This document shows positions 11,022 through 23,687 of a DNA stretch of 59,061 nucleotides, one piece after another (the first letter of the stretch is position 1; each line of letters opens with the position of its first letter). The position numbers and the translations under genes were made by a program. The DNA lies in contig JAQGDQ010001153.1 in assembly GCA_030141605.1 (NCBI GenBank), positions 1-59,061 on the forward strand, in the 5' to 3' direction. The notes under the pieces are model-generated. The model was not told where the DNA came from. It searched no databases and was given only the letters and a program-made list of their open reading frames with translations. This stretch comes from Tubiluchus corallicola. Its lineage: Eukaryota > Priapulida > Priapulimorpha > Priapulimorphida > Tubiluchidae.

Positions 11022-11347
11022 ACAAGCCTTTACGCATTTGTGCGCACGCGCAGTTGCTGTAGGCCGAAGGCTAAGTGTACCACAGTAACGCGTCTTAGCT
11101 ACACCCTCACGTGACATGTGGGTAAAGCAAAGCCGTCTGCCGCGTCAGTTACTTACTAGCAGGATCTTGCTTGGGAACACGAAAAAATGAACTAGGTAAG
11201 GTTCTAGCTAGCTGTCAAAACTGTTACTATCAAAACAGTATGGGCTGCGAGGCGTTGTCAAGTGTACTCCAATGCATTGTCTGGTACACTTGACTTTTGA
11301 CCTTTTCACGATCATCATCAATCGCTGGAACTGTGAAAAGGCTTATT
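11022..11347 (+). mobile_element. MITE family M1, copy 2
   Basis: Full-length relative of 563-815, with the right end AACTGTGAAAAGGCTTATT intact and a degenerate left end (CAAGCCTTTACGCATTTG). Non-coding. The minus-strand copy at 28824-29167 has matching right-end sequence (GATCATCATCAATCGCTGGA here). Confidence 0.75.
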
Positions 11348-12939
11348 CGTTCAATTATCAAATGCCACCGATGCTCGGTAGCCACGATAAGCACAAAATA
11401 GTACATATTTACAGAAGCAAAATACATAAATAAACATAAAAAACGGCACCAGATTACACCTGCTTGTAGCAGCGTCTATCGCACGTCTTGCATTCCTATT
11501 ATGTATTGTCAAACGAATGCATAAGTCGATTCTGCGCAAATCGTCAATCGGCTACTGTAATACGAAAAAGTGCTTATTTTCTAAAGCAGTATATTGAAAA
11601 CTTTCTGAATCCGCTGACGCTTCATCAACGCCATTTTTACCCGCATTGAGTGTGTGACCGATTTCAAAACTTTCCCAGACAGCAAGTAATTAACGCGGCA
11701 GCATTCGCATGTTAATGACAGCTCCGATAAAGGGGTAATTAGGATAAAAAGGTAATAATAAAGATAATAATGTGGCGCTACCCGCGTTTAGTAAGAATGA
11801 CTGTGTGTAACGATTTCATACTGGGTGCAATTATGGCGCAATTACTAAACTGAAAGAAAACGCCTACTCTTTGCAGTTTGGAACAGAACGCAAGGACATT
11901 TTTAACTGTCACTCAGGCATACTACACCTAGTACGCGTTTATGAGTTTCACCTACACTCATAAATCTTTTACTATACTCAATAATGTAACACCTTTTCTC
12001 GCTGCTTTGTTATAAATACAAAATTCCGTGATAATGTGAGATAAGTGACATAAATTGCTGAGATGAATCTGGAAACCATAGAATAGATTTTATTGAGGCC
12101 AAATGTGTCACAACCTGTAATTAAAATCAAAACTCGTTATTTTCTTGCCGTAGATTGTGAATGAATTTTATGCAGTAAAACTATATGACCAAACAATAAA
12201 AATGGCTGACACGTGCTGTCACGAACATGTCAAGCTAAAATTGTTTCAATTTCGTTTTTAAGCAAGATTAATCGATTAGTTGCTCATTATTTTAGTTATA
12301 AATATCTGCTGAATATCTTGACCTCGTACTAAATAGCTGTGGAAGGTTTCTGCTATTGAAACTTCTTGACCTCGTACTACACTGAGGCCTATTTCTATCT
12401 AGTTGCCTGGATTTGTAATTCAAAATTGAGGACGTTTTGACGGGATCTGGAGTTACAGTTGGGAACCCGGATGTGTGCCAAATGATTCTCATCCGTCCAG
12501 CCGATGAATCTGATTAATGTCCATTTTTAATAAAAAGATATTTATGATTACCGCAACTTCTGGGTCTTTTAATGTCCCTTTTAATGTCCACTTGTGGCAT
12601 CTATAGGTACCTCTCAACTACTCTCATGGCACACCCTCAAAAATCATCAACAGGGCATCAAAAGCTGCTGTTTAAGCTATTAAATTAACTTAATTTGTGC
12701 TTGTCTAAAATTAACAAATTATTTTGGACAAAAATAGATAAGCATAAAAGAAATGTGGAGTGTACACGGATGCACAGACATACAGAAATTTTAAACTGGT
12801 TGCCTGCTGATCAGCTAGATTATTAACTGGTTCTACATTATTACTATGTGAAATTCGTCCTGTACATTGATAATGAATTTCTGATAAACAGATTATGTTC
12901 ACTTTACATCAGATCACTTTAATTTTGTGTGGGAGCTAT
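11348..12939. other. Intergenic, nothing seen
   Basis: AT-rich. A 14-bp phrase CTTGACCTCGTACT occurs twice near 12318 and 12366. No gene or element recognised. Confidence 0.5.
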
Positions 12940-14400
12940 TAACTCAGCAGACTATTCTATGTCCACTGTCATACACCAGCTCAGCAGACTTCTCTGTGTC
13001 GATTGTCAAGCATCAACTCAGCAGACTTCTCTATGTCCACTGTCATGCATCAGCTCAGCAGACTTCTCTGTGTCCACTGTCATGCATCAGCTCAGCAGAC
13101 TTCTCTGTGTCGATTGTCAAGCATCAACTCAGCAGACTTCTCTATGTCCACTGTCATGCATCAGCTCAGCAGACTTCACTGTGTCCACTGTCATGAATCA
13201 ACTCAGCAGACTTCTCTGTGTCGATTGTCAAGCATCAACTCAGCAGACTTCTCTATGTCCACTGTCATGCATCAGCTCAGCAGACTTCTCTGTGTCCACT
13301 GTCATGCATCAGCTCAGCAGACTTCACTGTGTCCACTGTCATGAATCAGCTCAGCAGACTTCTCTGTGTCGACTGTCAAGCATCAACTCAGCAGACTTCT
13401 CTATGTCCACTGTCATGCATCAGCTCGGCAGACTTCTCTGTGTCCACTGTCATGCATCAGCTCAGCAGACTTCTCTGTGTCGATTGTCAAGCATCAACTC
13501 AGCAGACTTCTCTATGTCCACTGTCATGCATCAGCTCAGCAGACTTCTCTGTGTCGACTGTCATGCATCAGCTCAGCAGTCTTCTCTGTGTCGATTGTCA
13601 AGCATCAACTCAGCAGACTTCTCTATGTCCACTGTCATGCATCAGCTCAGCAGACTTCTCTGTGTCGATTGTCAAGCATCAACTCAGCAGACTTCTCTGT
13701 GTTGATTGTCATGCATCAGCTCAGCAGACTTCACTGTGTCCACTGTCATGAATCAACTCAGCAGACTTCTCTGTGTCGATTGTCAAGCATCAATTCAGTA
13801 GACTTCACTATGTCCACTGGCTTACATCAACTCAGCAGACTTCACTATGTCCACTGTCATGCATCACCTCAGCAGCTTCACTGTATCCACTGTCATGCAT
13901 CCGCTAAACATACTTCTCTGCATCCACTGTCATGTATCAATTCAGTAGACTTCACTGTGTCCACTGTCACGTGTAAAAGCAACAGATTGGTCTCTCTCTA
14001 TTGTAGTGTGTCAACTTGTTCTGTCTGTGTTCACTACCACATGTCAGCTCAACAATCTTATTTGTGTGAAGTGTCCACTGTCAGTGTCAACTTAACAAAC
14101 TGCCCAGTGTCCACTCATGTGTCAGCTAAAAATTGTTTCCAGTAGGCATGTGTCAGCTTAACAGACTGGTCTGTGTCTCCTATCATATGTCAACTTAACA
14201 GTCTGTGAACAATGTCATGTGTCACCTCTTATCTTATCTGTCAAAACTTATCTGTACCAGCTATCGTGTATCAACTCAAACATTGCTCAGTATCCACTGT
14301 CATTGTCAGCTCAACAATGTTACCTGCGTCCAGTGTCCACTGTCATGTGTCAACTGAACAGATTATTCTATGTCCATTGTTATGTGTTGTTTCAACTTTG
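12940..14400. repeat. 37-bp minisatellite with a decaying right edge
   Basis: The core unit contains CAGCTCAGCAGACTTCTCTG followed by TGTCCACTGTCATGCAT, period 37 bp. Units from about 12990 to 13850 are nearly alike in several subtypes (TGTCCACTGTCATG versus TGTCGATTGTCAAG). From 13850 to about 14400 they become progressively diverged and irregular. Because 37 is not a multiple of three and the unit has no plus-strand stop, the array is open in all three plus frames. The long frames here are therefore products of the repeat. Confidence 0.95.
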
Positions 14401-15790
14401 TGTTTTCTGTGACATCATGTACTGTAAAGCAACATTAGTACTTTGCGTGCAAAGACAAAATTTAATGCTTTCAAGTACAAGAAACTAATGTATAAGAAAC
14501 AGAGAAATTGATATAACAATAGCATAATATAGCAGATTAATGAGAGTATGTCAACCAAACTAAAATATGTTACAAAGATGAACCAGATCAGTCACGGGGC
14601 CAAACACAGAACTGCACAACGTTTTTATTCAATATAATTATATCATTTTTGCAATGAACTGACCAAACTGATTAGTGACAACTTTTTTTCAACTGATCCA
14701 TGAAATTTCAGAATAGTTTTAGATTAGATTTAAATTGCACACTTTCAACAAGTGCCAGACCATACTAATTCATCTGCCCCCCCCCCAAGTGCAATCCATC
14801 AAAACTTTTAAATTTTTAGAAATTCTTGAACATTGAGTCAGTGATTACTCATACAAGTATATCACATATAAGATTATAAAAAATTAATAATGAAGGAAAA
14901 TGTACATTCGAAGAGAAAATACTATAAAGCAATATAAGCGCATGTTCGTCGTATATTTCCTCATATCCACACGCATTTGCATAGGTCATTAAATTACAAC
15001 TCGTGAACAGAGGTTTATTCTCACTATATGACACTATAGCAATATTTATTACGTCCATTTTGTAAGACAAGCGACTCTTAATAACCAATGAAGCCATAAA
15101 AACGAATTCGTGTGCAACCGTCTATAATACAGAAATCGATTACCTGTGTCAGGAAAATGCCAGAGAGTAAATACAGTTTGAAACCCCAAAAATGCCACTT
15201 GGGCACTAAGCCAACTAAGTGAAATCAGCTTCTGCTGGCACTGTCTTACCTTCCTACAGTGTAATGTACACAGTATGTATGAGCATTGTAGACAATAAAA
15301 AATGGGGGTCAAGTGGTCGAGGGAAATGGAGGGAATTTTGTGGCTCCTAAAATTACTTACTTATGTAGCACGTGACCAACGCTTTTGCGCACGTGGTGGG
15401 GATCAAACAGAAAAAGACGTCGTCTGTCGTTTTAGGGATCGGTATGTGGATACCAATTTTTCCAGTTTACATTCTGTTATTTAGTAGTGAGCGGCCAAGA
15501 ACTTTTGTCAAATTATAACGAGTGTTTTGATGGTTTATGATACTGTGTATTGTTTTTAGTTTCTTGATATTATAGGTCTGGTGGATTTATTAACGGTGCG
15601 TTGATGATATATAGACGTTCATATTTAATGTACTTGCATTGTGTATAAGCAATTATAACATTATGAACATGGTAATATTAATATACGGTTACCAGATAGA
15701 GTGCTTTCGCTTTTGATTGGTTACTGACTCGTTGATGTTGATTGAGATTGATAGGTTATTGATTAAGATTCCGGTTTGTTTGATTTACCC
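14401..15790. other. Intergenic, nothing seen
   Basis: Holds a C-run at 14778-14787 and no recognisable gene or element. Confidence 0.5.
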
Positions 15791-16133
15791 CAGTGGCTCC
15801 CAAACTTTCTCGGACCGTCACCCAAATCGGGAAACCCGGTCGTGTCCATTACCCCCCACCTAGTACTACTTCTCCAACTCAAAAAGTGAACACACGTATA
15901 TGCCACAAGCAAGCAAAATTATTTATGTTTGCTCGTGACATAAATAAATTTCCAGGTGTTGTTGTTGTATTGTTGCCAAAACAAGAAATACAATTACTGA
16001 ACCTGCCGGAGGCAGTCTCTTCAAGAAGAAAACTACGTAAAATGCATTCCGAGCGAAGTTTTAAAAATTTTCAGAGGGGTGCCTGTTACCCCCCCCCCAA
16101 AAAAAAACATATTACCCACTTTGGGAACCACTG
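15791..16133. mobile_element. hAT-type MITE (family H1)
   Basis: A 343-bp element with ends CAGTGGCTCCCAAACTTT and, inverted from the right, CAGTGGTTCCCAAAGTGG. It is flanked by the 8-bp near-duplication ATTTACCC / ATTTACTC. An 8-bp target-site duplication with CAGTGG ends is typical of hAT transposons. No transposase is encoded. Confidence 0.85.
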
Positions 16134-18087
16134 ATTTACTCTCTGGACAGTTGATTGTATGGACTTATTCCTGGCTTGTTGTGTACATGAATTTGCGTGT
16201 ACTGGATCTGTTATTGGTGAATAGGTCAGTAAGATTTAATTGACTAACTACTTGCAAATAGACTCAATGGTTCACCATCCACCATTGCTAATGCACTGCA
16301 TCGCATTATGGCTGTAATTTCCTTGTCGCTTTCTGAAAGAGCATTGCTTGATTTGTTATTAGTTGTAATGCCAAATTCCAAACGTGAAGTATTATTTGAG
16401 GAATGACTATATTATGCATAATTATAAACTCTGCTTTACAATCAGACAATAAGAAATGGCCAGAGTTAAAATGGCAACAAATTGTCCCAATCTGACAACA
16501 AGATAATCACTTTCTATATTCCAATATAGACAGTGAGAGGATTTATCCTAAGTGCAAATTCAAATATTAAGCTTTTAACCACTTTCAACTGTAAGTATTA
16601 ACATCCTATCTTTTAACAAACTGTTAATTTTATTCCATAATGGCTAAAAATTCCATTTAGATTGCAGCCAGGTAATAAAATTTGTAGTCAAAGATGGCTA
16701 TTCGCTGAGGGAAATTAGCATCTAAGTTTGGCTTGGCTTAAAGGAAAGAACATGTCACTTAGTATGCTGGATTTATTTTATTGTTATCACAAACTTAGAA
16801 AAATAGAACAAATTTGCAAAGAACTGCCTATAAAGGATAAATTTAGAATATACTATCTCTGAATAGAAATTTTCAGGCGTGGTGGCTGCCGGCATTCACT
16901 TGAAAATCATGACGTAATTGGGAGACTTTGTGACTTTTTGCGGCTATGCGTAGGCGCGTGCTACTTAAACTAATTCAAACTTCTACAGCTCACCAAATAT
17001 TCATGCACAAATGTTACAAAATCAGCTATCTAATTTTCTTGTAAAAACTTATTATACTTTTGAGATGAAGACTGACAGTGCGCTACTTTTCTTCAAGATG
17101 AATGACGTCATTGGAAGAAGAATGGGCACTGAAAATGGGAGTGTCCAAGCAGGAAGTGATCGCGATTTTAAAGTGATTTTACTAATTACACGAGGCGCTT
17201 ATTGCAGTTTTATTACTAAACTTTCTAACATTTTTCGAGAATATTGAAATAAGCCTAACTTCCCAGAAGGCTTGGACTTTGCTTTAAATGATTTAAACCT
17301 CACGAAATTAACTAACATACTCCCATTCACTAGTAAAGCCGCATTCACAAGCAAAGGTATCCTTTTTAAAAGGTAAAAATCGTAATGACAAATGAAACCA
17401 AGTAATAAATCCAGCAGTCGCTGGTCACCACATCATTTACCGACCAGACTTAGCATCGCTCTAATTCTGTTGCTAGGTACAGAGTGTGTGATTACATTTG
17501 GTTAGTCTTTTTATCAGTAGGTCTATGTTAAGTAAATCAACTAGACATACATGTATTACTGTGAAAAACTTGTTTGCAAAACGAATTTACTGAAATATGA
17601 ATGTAACTGGTGTGCAGATGTTTATATCTATTTTCAAGTAAAATGATAAGAAATTATAATAACTGCAGGAATGAGAATTTTCCGCGGATACCCGGAATTC
17701 CGAGTTTTTGGAAGACCAATAGTGACATTTTTGTAAATCGCGTAAATTCGTTGAGAAAATTTTTACGGACCCAGTACATTATTTCACAAACTGACCGTTA
17801 GTTGGCAGGCCATCACTTTGTTTACATCACGTACATCAGTGTAACCACGTGTATATCTCTATGTATAAAAATATAGAATCAATTGTGCGGTGTTATTTGA
17901 GTCAATTGCAGACAGTTTTTATATACTTTTGCATAGGAGTGGCCAGTACTTAGACGTTTTTGAGACAATTAGGTATCATGTATCCTTGATAGTTGGGTAT
18001 TTTAAATTACGCACAAAACAAGGTAACTGATATTTTAAGTCCACTTAGAGGCTCTCTATGGTCACAAAATTGCAATTTGTTACTAGC
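16134..18087. other. Intergenic, nothing seen
   Basis: About 2 kb of AT-rich sequence. No exon-like frame, RNA gene or repeat was identified. Confidence 0.5.
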
Positions 18088-18112
18088 TTCAAGGGGGTTT
18101 TGCCCCCTTGAA
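18088..18112. repeat. Perfect 10-bp stem hairpin
   Basis: TTCAAGGGGG, a 5-nt TTTTG loop, then CCCCCTTGAA. It probably belongs to an old mobile-element end. No T-run follows, so it is not a terminator-like structure. Confidence 0.7.
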
Positions 18113-18455
18113 CCCTATTGGGGGAGGTCTCAAATCTCCCGGCCTGTTTCAGAGTTTTTTGCAATTTGTCATTCTCATCCCTGTAACTGCTCATTTCTGC
18201 AAAACAAAATTGTTGAGCTATTTACTCTATATCAGTTGTGGTGTAAGTAAATTAAACAGGAAATAAAATGAAGTAAATGAAATTAAAACAAAATTTAGCA
18301 TAGAGAATCTAGTATTTATAACTTTGTGTACACTTTTACGGCATTCGACCACACGGATAATGTTCCATCATTCACAGGTAAAAACTTTCCGTTAAAAGGT
18401 GCAATAGATTTCAATTATACGGGAGCCTGCAAATGAATTTATGTTTACAATTTCA
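18113..18455. other. Intergenic or intron upstream of the possible exon
   Basis: AT-rich, ending in TTATGTTTACAATTTCAG, a plausible 3' splice site. Confidence 0.4.
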
Positions 18456-18632
18456 GTTGACGAAGACAAAATGGCCATCGCTCCATCAGGTTATATCGAG
18501 ACAGACGAGAACACAGTGGTGCCATCTGGATGCACGCTGTTGGATGAAACAGAGCAACGGTGTTGGACGAACTCACTAACTGGCGAAAGGAAATGTGCAG
18601 AGTATGCAATACTGGATTGTGAAGAAGATTAA
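18456..18632 (+). CDS. Possible 3'-terminal exon, small Cys-containing protein
   Basis: Immediately after a consensus-like acceptor (TTTACAATTTCAG) the frame reads VDEDKMAIAPSGYIETDENT, then VVPSGCTLLDETEQRCWTNS, then LTGERKCAEYAILDCEED-stop. The composition is acidic and non-repetitive with four cysteines (GC, RC, KC, DC), unlike chance frames in this AT-rich DNA. ATG at 18471 (AAAATGGCC) could alternatively start a 53-residue protein. A variant poly(A) signal ATTAAA lies near 18667. No partner exon or known family was recognised. Confidence 0.45.
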   Translation, partial: VDEDKMAIAPSGYIETDENTVVPSGCTLLDETEQRCWTNSLTGERKCAEYAILDCEED

Positions 18633-18735
18633 ACAGAATAATGCTGAAAAGAGGCCCGTGAAGATTATTAAACGAGAGACTAATTTTGATATAATGACAA
18701 AATAGTTTTCTGCAACTGTTAGTAAAAAGCATGAC

Positions 18736-19401
18736 CAGGATGGACCAGTTAACCGGTTAATGGAAATTTACCTACATAGCCTACATAGAAACTACGCCAA
18801 GCGTTGTTAAACTAAGCGTAAGACTTTTCTATATAGACAGTGAAAAGTCTCTACAATAAGGATGTGGTGAACCAACGATTGATTGGATTCTACGAGGCAG
18901 CCCCGACAGTGACAGACCATGTTAGAGGAATTTTAGAGTCCACGGAGATAAAGATTGGTTAATCGGTTAAAAAATTAATTGGGTAATGGAAATTGGCTAA
19001 CCAATTAACCAATTTTTATCACTGTGGACTCTAAAAGTCCTCTAACATGGTCTGTCACTGTCGGGGCTGCCTCGCAGAATCCAATCAATCGTTGGTTCAC
19101 CGCATCCTTACTGTAGAGACTTTTCACTTTCAATGTAGGAAAGTGTTACGCTTAGTTGAACAACGCGTGGCATCCTTTCAAACAGAGACTTTTCGCTTTC
19201 TATCTATAAAAGTTTTACTCTTATTTGAACACATTCCTCTAAAGTTTCACTTGATATGTTTGCATTGTAAATTTCTTGTTCTCCAATAATCTAGTTGGCA
19301 AATTGCAGACGGCCTCAGATCTGATTAATTGGTTAATGGTTAACAGATAAAAAATTAACCGGTTAACGCGTTAAGTAAATCCTTAACCTGTCCCAGCCCT
19401 G
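18736..19401. mobile_element. Fold-back (hairpin) DNA element
   Basis: The arms at 18797-18969 and 18997-19170 are near-complementary and leave a loop of about 27 nt. They share AACGATTGATTGGATTCTAC / its inverse and CCCCGACAGTGACAGACCAT / its inverse. Outer ends CAGGATGGACCAGTTAACCGG and, inverted from the right, CAGGGCTGGGACAGGTTAAGG are loosely similar and may be the true TIRs. A 46-bp block of the right arm (GAGACTTTTC...) is repeated at about 19185-19231. Non-coding. Confidence 0.75.
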
Positions 19402-19810
19402 CAGGATGTACAATACAACCTATACAACCTATGTACATAGTCATCACATTGCCGAGTCAGGTCAGATAATCCAGGAAATTCAATTTTATCGCCTGGTACT
19501 ACACTGGGCTAGTGTAATCTTGCTTCACCTGCATTCTTAAAGTTGCATCATAATGTTAAGGACACATGTGCTATATGTGTGCAAGTGGTATTCATGTATT
19601 TAAGTTACCCTTATTGCAATTACTCTAATTTAGAAGTAGTCACCACACAAAAGTGTGAAAAGCAAGACACCGTACCCCATCTCACTCTTGTACCAAAATC
19701 AAGCCAACCTATAATAACTTTATAATATGAAAGATTGTACTAATGATATTTTAAAGTTTACCGTAGTTTACAGTAAAGTAATACACTTTACATGCCAAGA
19801 AACATTTGCA
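19402..19810. other. Intergenic, nothing seen
   Basis: No feature recognised. Confidence 0.5.
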
Positions 19811-19855
19811 TGAGAGAGAGAGAGAGAGAGAGAGACGAGAAAGAGAGAGGGAGGA

Positions 19856-19911
<56 letters not shown>
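19811..19911. repeat. (GA)n microsatellite
   Basis: About 100 bp of GA dinucleotides with a few interruptions. It produces spurious Arg-Glu and Leu-Ser frames. Confidence 0.97.
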
Positions 19912-19913
<2 letters not shown>

Positions 19914-20429
19914 GTGATAATTATAAACAAACTTTATCTGGAATATTTTGTGAAGAAAATCACATTTACTTTTAAGACTGTTAAATGAAACTCTATGCAT
20001 GTCTAGCAGCATTATTTAAATTTTCAGTTCACTTTTCCTATTACCACCACATGAGACCTAATCAGTTCTACTGATCTTTCAATTTGACATTCGCCTGGTT
20101 TTACTAAGGTGGTTGGCTGGTCAAATACAGCAACCTAGAATCCTGTCATCCAAGCAAAGTTTTTTATTTATTTATTTACTATTACAACAACAGTAGCAGA
20201 TAAAACAATAATTTAGTCACGAAATGTATTTGATTAAAATTCAAGCATAAAAAAGTCACCATTGTTTACTAGGGTACTGTAAGCCAACTTCAAAATTCGG
20301 TCATGGAAAACAACGCTTGGCTTTAGCTGTCTCTGATTTAGGACAAATATGGCCGATTGGTAGGCAAGGTTTGGTTAATAATTATGAAGGTGCAGTGACA
20401 TACTGTTAACTGGTTCTCAAGTCTCGAAT
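19912..20429. other. Intergenic, nothing seen
   Basis: No feature recognised. Confidence 0.5.
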
Positions 20430-21071
20430 CAGAGGCGTAGCAAGGGGGGGGGCAACAGGGGGCAAGGGTGAGAAGGCGCAAAATTCGTCTTGAGTTCAAT
20501 GACTGTTAATTATTAATTACTAATCTGACATTAACAAAATAATTATGAAAATTTTTTAAACTGCAACAAAATTGCCTAGTCAGAGATCATCGTAGCTGAT
20601 TTAATTACTATATACAGCCTAGAAAAAAGGCTATTGTTGTTACATAACAACGTGTAGGGTGTGGGGTGGCTTGGCACATCAATAATTTTGGTAGAAAAAT
20701 GGGCGTTTTTCTAAAAGCTGATTGTATTATTATGAAAACTTGTAGTGTTCTGTATCTTTCATAATCTTTGCATGTTTTAATGTTGGAGCTGAATGTTAAA
20801 GGACTGTCATGTTATGAGCAACTTATGCAAAGAAGAGAGTTACTCTGCTGCAGTACCACAAATCAAACTCAGGGTGATTTTTAACAAAAAATTGTTTAAC
20901 CCTTATCCCATCATTTCGAAAAAGGAAAGTCAGGCTCTGGGACGCAAAAAAAAAAAAAACACGCACAATTTGTGGCTTCAACCACGAAACAGATGATCAA
21001 GACATTAAAAGTGTAGAGCGACAGAAGTTTTTTTGCCGCCGGGGGCGCCACAAGCCCTTGCTACGCCACTG
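20430..21071. mobile_element. hAT-like MITE (family H2)
   Basis: Ends CAGAGGCGTAGCAAGGG and, inverted from the right, CAGTGGCGTAGCAAGGG, a 17-bp TIR with one mismatch. The element is 642 bp. The ends resemble those of the element that seeded the 87-bp satellite (CAGGGGCGTAGCCAGG). The flanks do not give a clean 8-bp duplication. No transposase was found. Confidence 0.8.
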
Positions 21072-21611
21072 AGTTTCATTTTCAGGACTCTTTAACACAG
21101 GTCGTGTTAAAGGCTCCTTCATTTGGTGTTGTAAACTACAAAGGTGTACGGTATAAATGTATGAATGAAATTATTAATGTGTGGCGTAAATAGAATCAAA
21201 AGCCCAGCTGTTAATACAAAAAGTACAAACAAATATGAGTTCACTTAGATGTGCGTTGCTACAAATTTTAGAACCTATTATGTTGATGTGATTTTAAATG
21301 TGCTCTCCGTAATGAACACAAATATGTGCAAGTATATACTACTTCTGCTGATGCAATTAGTGAATTAGACTATTTTCTACCTGCATTTTCCATTTCCTCC
21401 TTGAATATAAGCAAAAAATTAGAAAGTTTGTGCTAAAATACCATAACAACAATATGATTAGTACTAAAATGGTAACTAATTAAATTGCACCTTTTAGCTT
21501 TGTAAATTAAGTGTTTTGTCCTATTCAATCTTAATTTAATTTAAATGTATCCTGCAGTTTAGCAAACGCAAACTAGCTTAGTCTATTAATGAATTACATT
21601 TAATTTTTTTG
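21072..21611. other. Intergenic, nothing seen
   Basis: No feature recognised. Confidence 0.5.
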
Positions 21612-21918
21612 AAATTTGATGTAGTAATTGTATTTTCTTGCATTTTGTAATACTCCTAATGAGAGAGAGAGTGTGTGTGTGTGTGTGTGAAAGAGGGAGT
21701 GAGTGAGCAAAGGGAGAGAGCGAAAGAGGATAGTCTAAGTGAAAAGTGGTAAAACTGCTTCTAATGCAACCCTTCACCACCCAGTTGATGGCTTCATATA
21801 AGCACAAGACATTCACGTTAAAAATAAAGAAGCACTAATGAACTAAACAATCAACACATAATAGACTTTGTCACCAATCACAGCTCAATCAATTTAAATG
21901 ATACTTGTTACTTGATCA
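21612..21918 (+). repeat. Segmental duplication copy 1 (left flank of the 87-bp array)
   Basis: Nearly the same sequence as 25345-25637, in the same orientation, including a GA/GT microsatellite (longer here) and ending at the CTTGATCA target site. The duplication evidently carried this flank together with part of the adjoining array. Confidence 0.93.
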
Positions 21919-23687
21919 CAGGGGCGTAGCCAGGTTCTAAAGTTGGGGGGGGGGTGGAGCAAGCAAATACTAAAATGACATTGTGACACATGAAACAAGC
22001 TTCACTTGATCACAGGGGCATAGCCAGATTCTAAAGTTGGGGGGAGCAAGCAAATACTAAAAGGGCACTGTGATACATGAAATAAGCTTCACTTGATCAC
22101 AGGGGCGTAGCCAGGTTCTAAAGTTGGGGGGAGCAAGCAAATACTAAAAGGGCACTGTGACACATGAAACAAGCTTCACTTGATCACAGGGGCGTAGCCA
22201 GGTTCTAAAGTTGGGGGGAGCAAGCAAATACTAAAAGGGCATTGTGACACATGAAACAAGCTTCACTTGATCACAGGGGCGTAGCCTGGTTCTAAAGTTG
22301 GGGGGAGCAAGCAAATACTAAAAGGCCATTGTGATACATGAAACAAGCTTCACTTGATCACAGGGGCGTAGCCAGGTTCTAAAGTTAGGGGGAGCAAGCA
22401 AATACTAAAATGGCACTGTGACACATGAAATAAGCTTCACTTGAACACAGGGGCGTAGCCAGGTTCTAAAGTTGGGGGGAGCAAGCAAATACTAAAATGG
22501 CACTGTGACACATGAAACAAGCTTCACTTGATCACAGGGGCGTAGCCAGGTTCTAAAGTTGGGGGGAGCAAGCAAATACTAAAAGGGCACTGTGACACAT
22601 GAAACAAGCTTCACTTGATCACAGGGGCGTAGCCAGGTTCTAAAGTTGGGAGCAAGCAAATACTAAAAGGGCACTGTGACACATAACAAGCTTCACTTGA
22701 TCACAGGGGCGTAGCCAGGTTCTAAAGTTGGGAGGAGCAAGCAAATACTAAAAGGGCACTGTGACACATGGAACAAGCTTCACTTGATCACAGGGGCGTA
22801 GCCAGGTTCTAAAGTTGGGAGGAGCAAGCAAATACTAAAAGGGCACTGTGACACATGGAACAAGCTTCACTTGATCACAGGGGCGTAGCCAGGTTCTAAA
22901 GTTGGGGGGAGCAAGCAAATACTAAAAGGGCACTCTGACACATGAAACAAGCTTCACTTGATCACAGGGGCGTAGCCAGGTTCTAAAGTTGGGGGGAGCA
23001 AGCAAATACTAAAAGGGCACTGTGACACATGAAACAAGCTTCACTTGATCACAGGGGCGTAGCCAGGTTCTAAAGTTGGGAGGAGCAAGCAAATACTAAA
23101 AGGGCACTGTGACACATGAAACAAGCTTCACTTGATCACAGGGGCGTAGCCAGGTTCTAAAGTTGGGAGGAGCAAGCAAATACTAAAAGGGCACTGTGAC
23201 ACATGAAACAAGCTTCACTTGATCACAGGGGCGTAGCCAGGTTCTAAAGTTGGGGGGAGCAAGCAAATACTAAAATGGCACTGTGACACATGAAACAAGC
23301 TTCACTTGATCACAGGGGCGTAGCCAGGTTCTAAAGTTGGGAGGAGCAAGCAAATACTAAAAGGGCACTGTGACACATGGAACAAGCTTCACTTGATCAC
23401 AGGGGCGTAGCCAGGTTCTAAAGTTGGGAGGAGCAAGCAAATACTAAAAGGGCACTGTGACACATGGAACAAGCTTCACTTGATCACAGGGGCGTAGCCA
23501 GGTTCTCAAGTTGGGGGGAGCAAGTAAATACTAAGGGCATTGTGACACATGGAACAAGCTTCACGCTCGTTTTAAAAACTTGGAAGGCAGGTTGGTCAAA
23601 TAAAGTAATAAGGTAGGTCAAATAAAGGTGCCAATGTACTGGCGGAGCGCTTTTGCTCCCCCTGCTCCCTTACTGGCTATGCCACTG
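21919..23687 (+). mobile_element. hAT element whose 5' end was amplified into an 87-bp satellite (array 1)
   Basis: The left end CAGGGGCGTAGCCAGG at 21919 and the right end at 23672-23687 (CAGTGGCATAGCCAGT when inverted) form imperfect 16-bp TIRs. Perfect 8-bp duplications CTTGATCA lie outside at 21911-21918 and 23688-23695, diagnostic of a hAT insertion. Between them, about 19 tandem units of 87 bp each consist of CTTGATCA plus the first 79 bp of the element. The unique 3' part begins near 23564. The repeat unit includes the target-site copy, so amplification followed insertion. No transposase. Confidence 0.9.

Noticed and set aside
12927-14145. Protein of about 260 residues with a 37-residue repeat
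   Set aside because: All three plus frames are equally open because the 37-bp unit has no stop. There is no start context, splice site or preference for one frame.
18088-18112. Bacterial-type terminator hairpin
   Set aside because: No T-run follows and the sequence context is eukaryotic; it is probably an element end.
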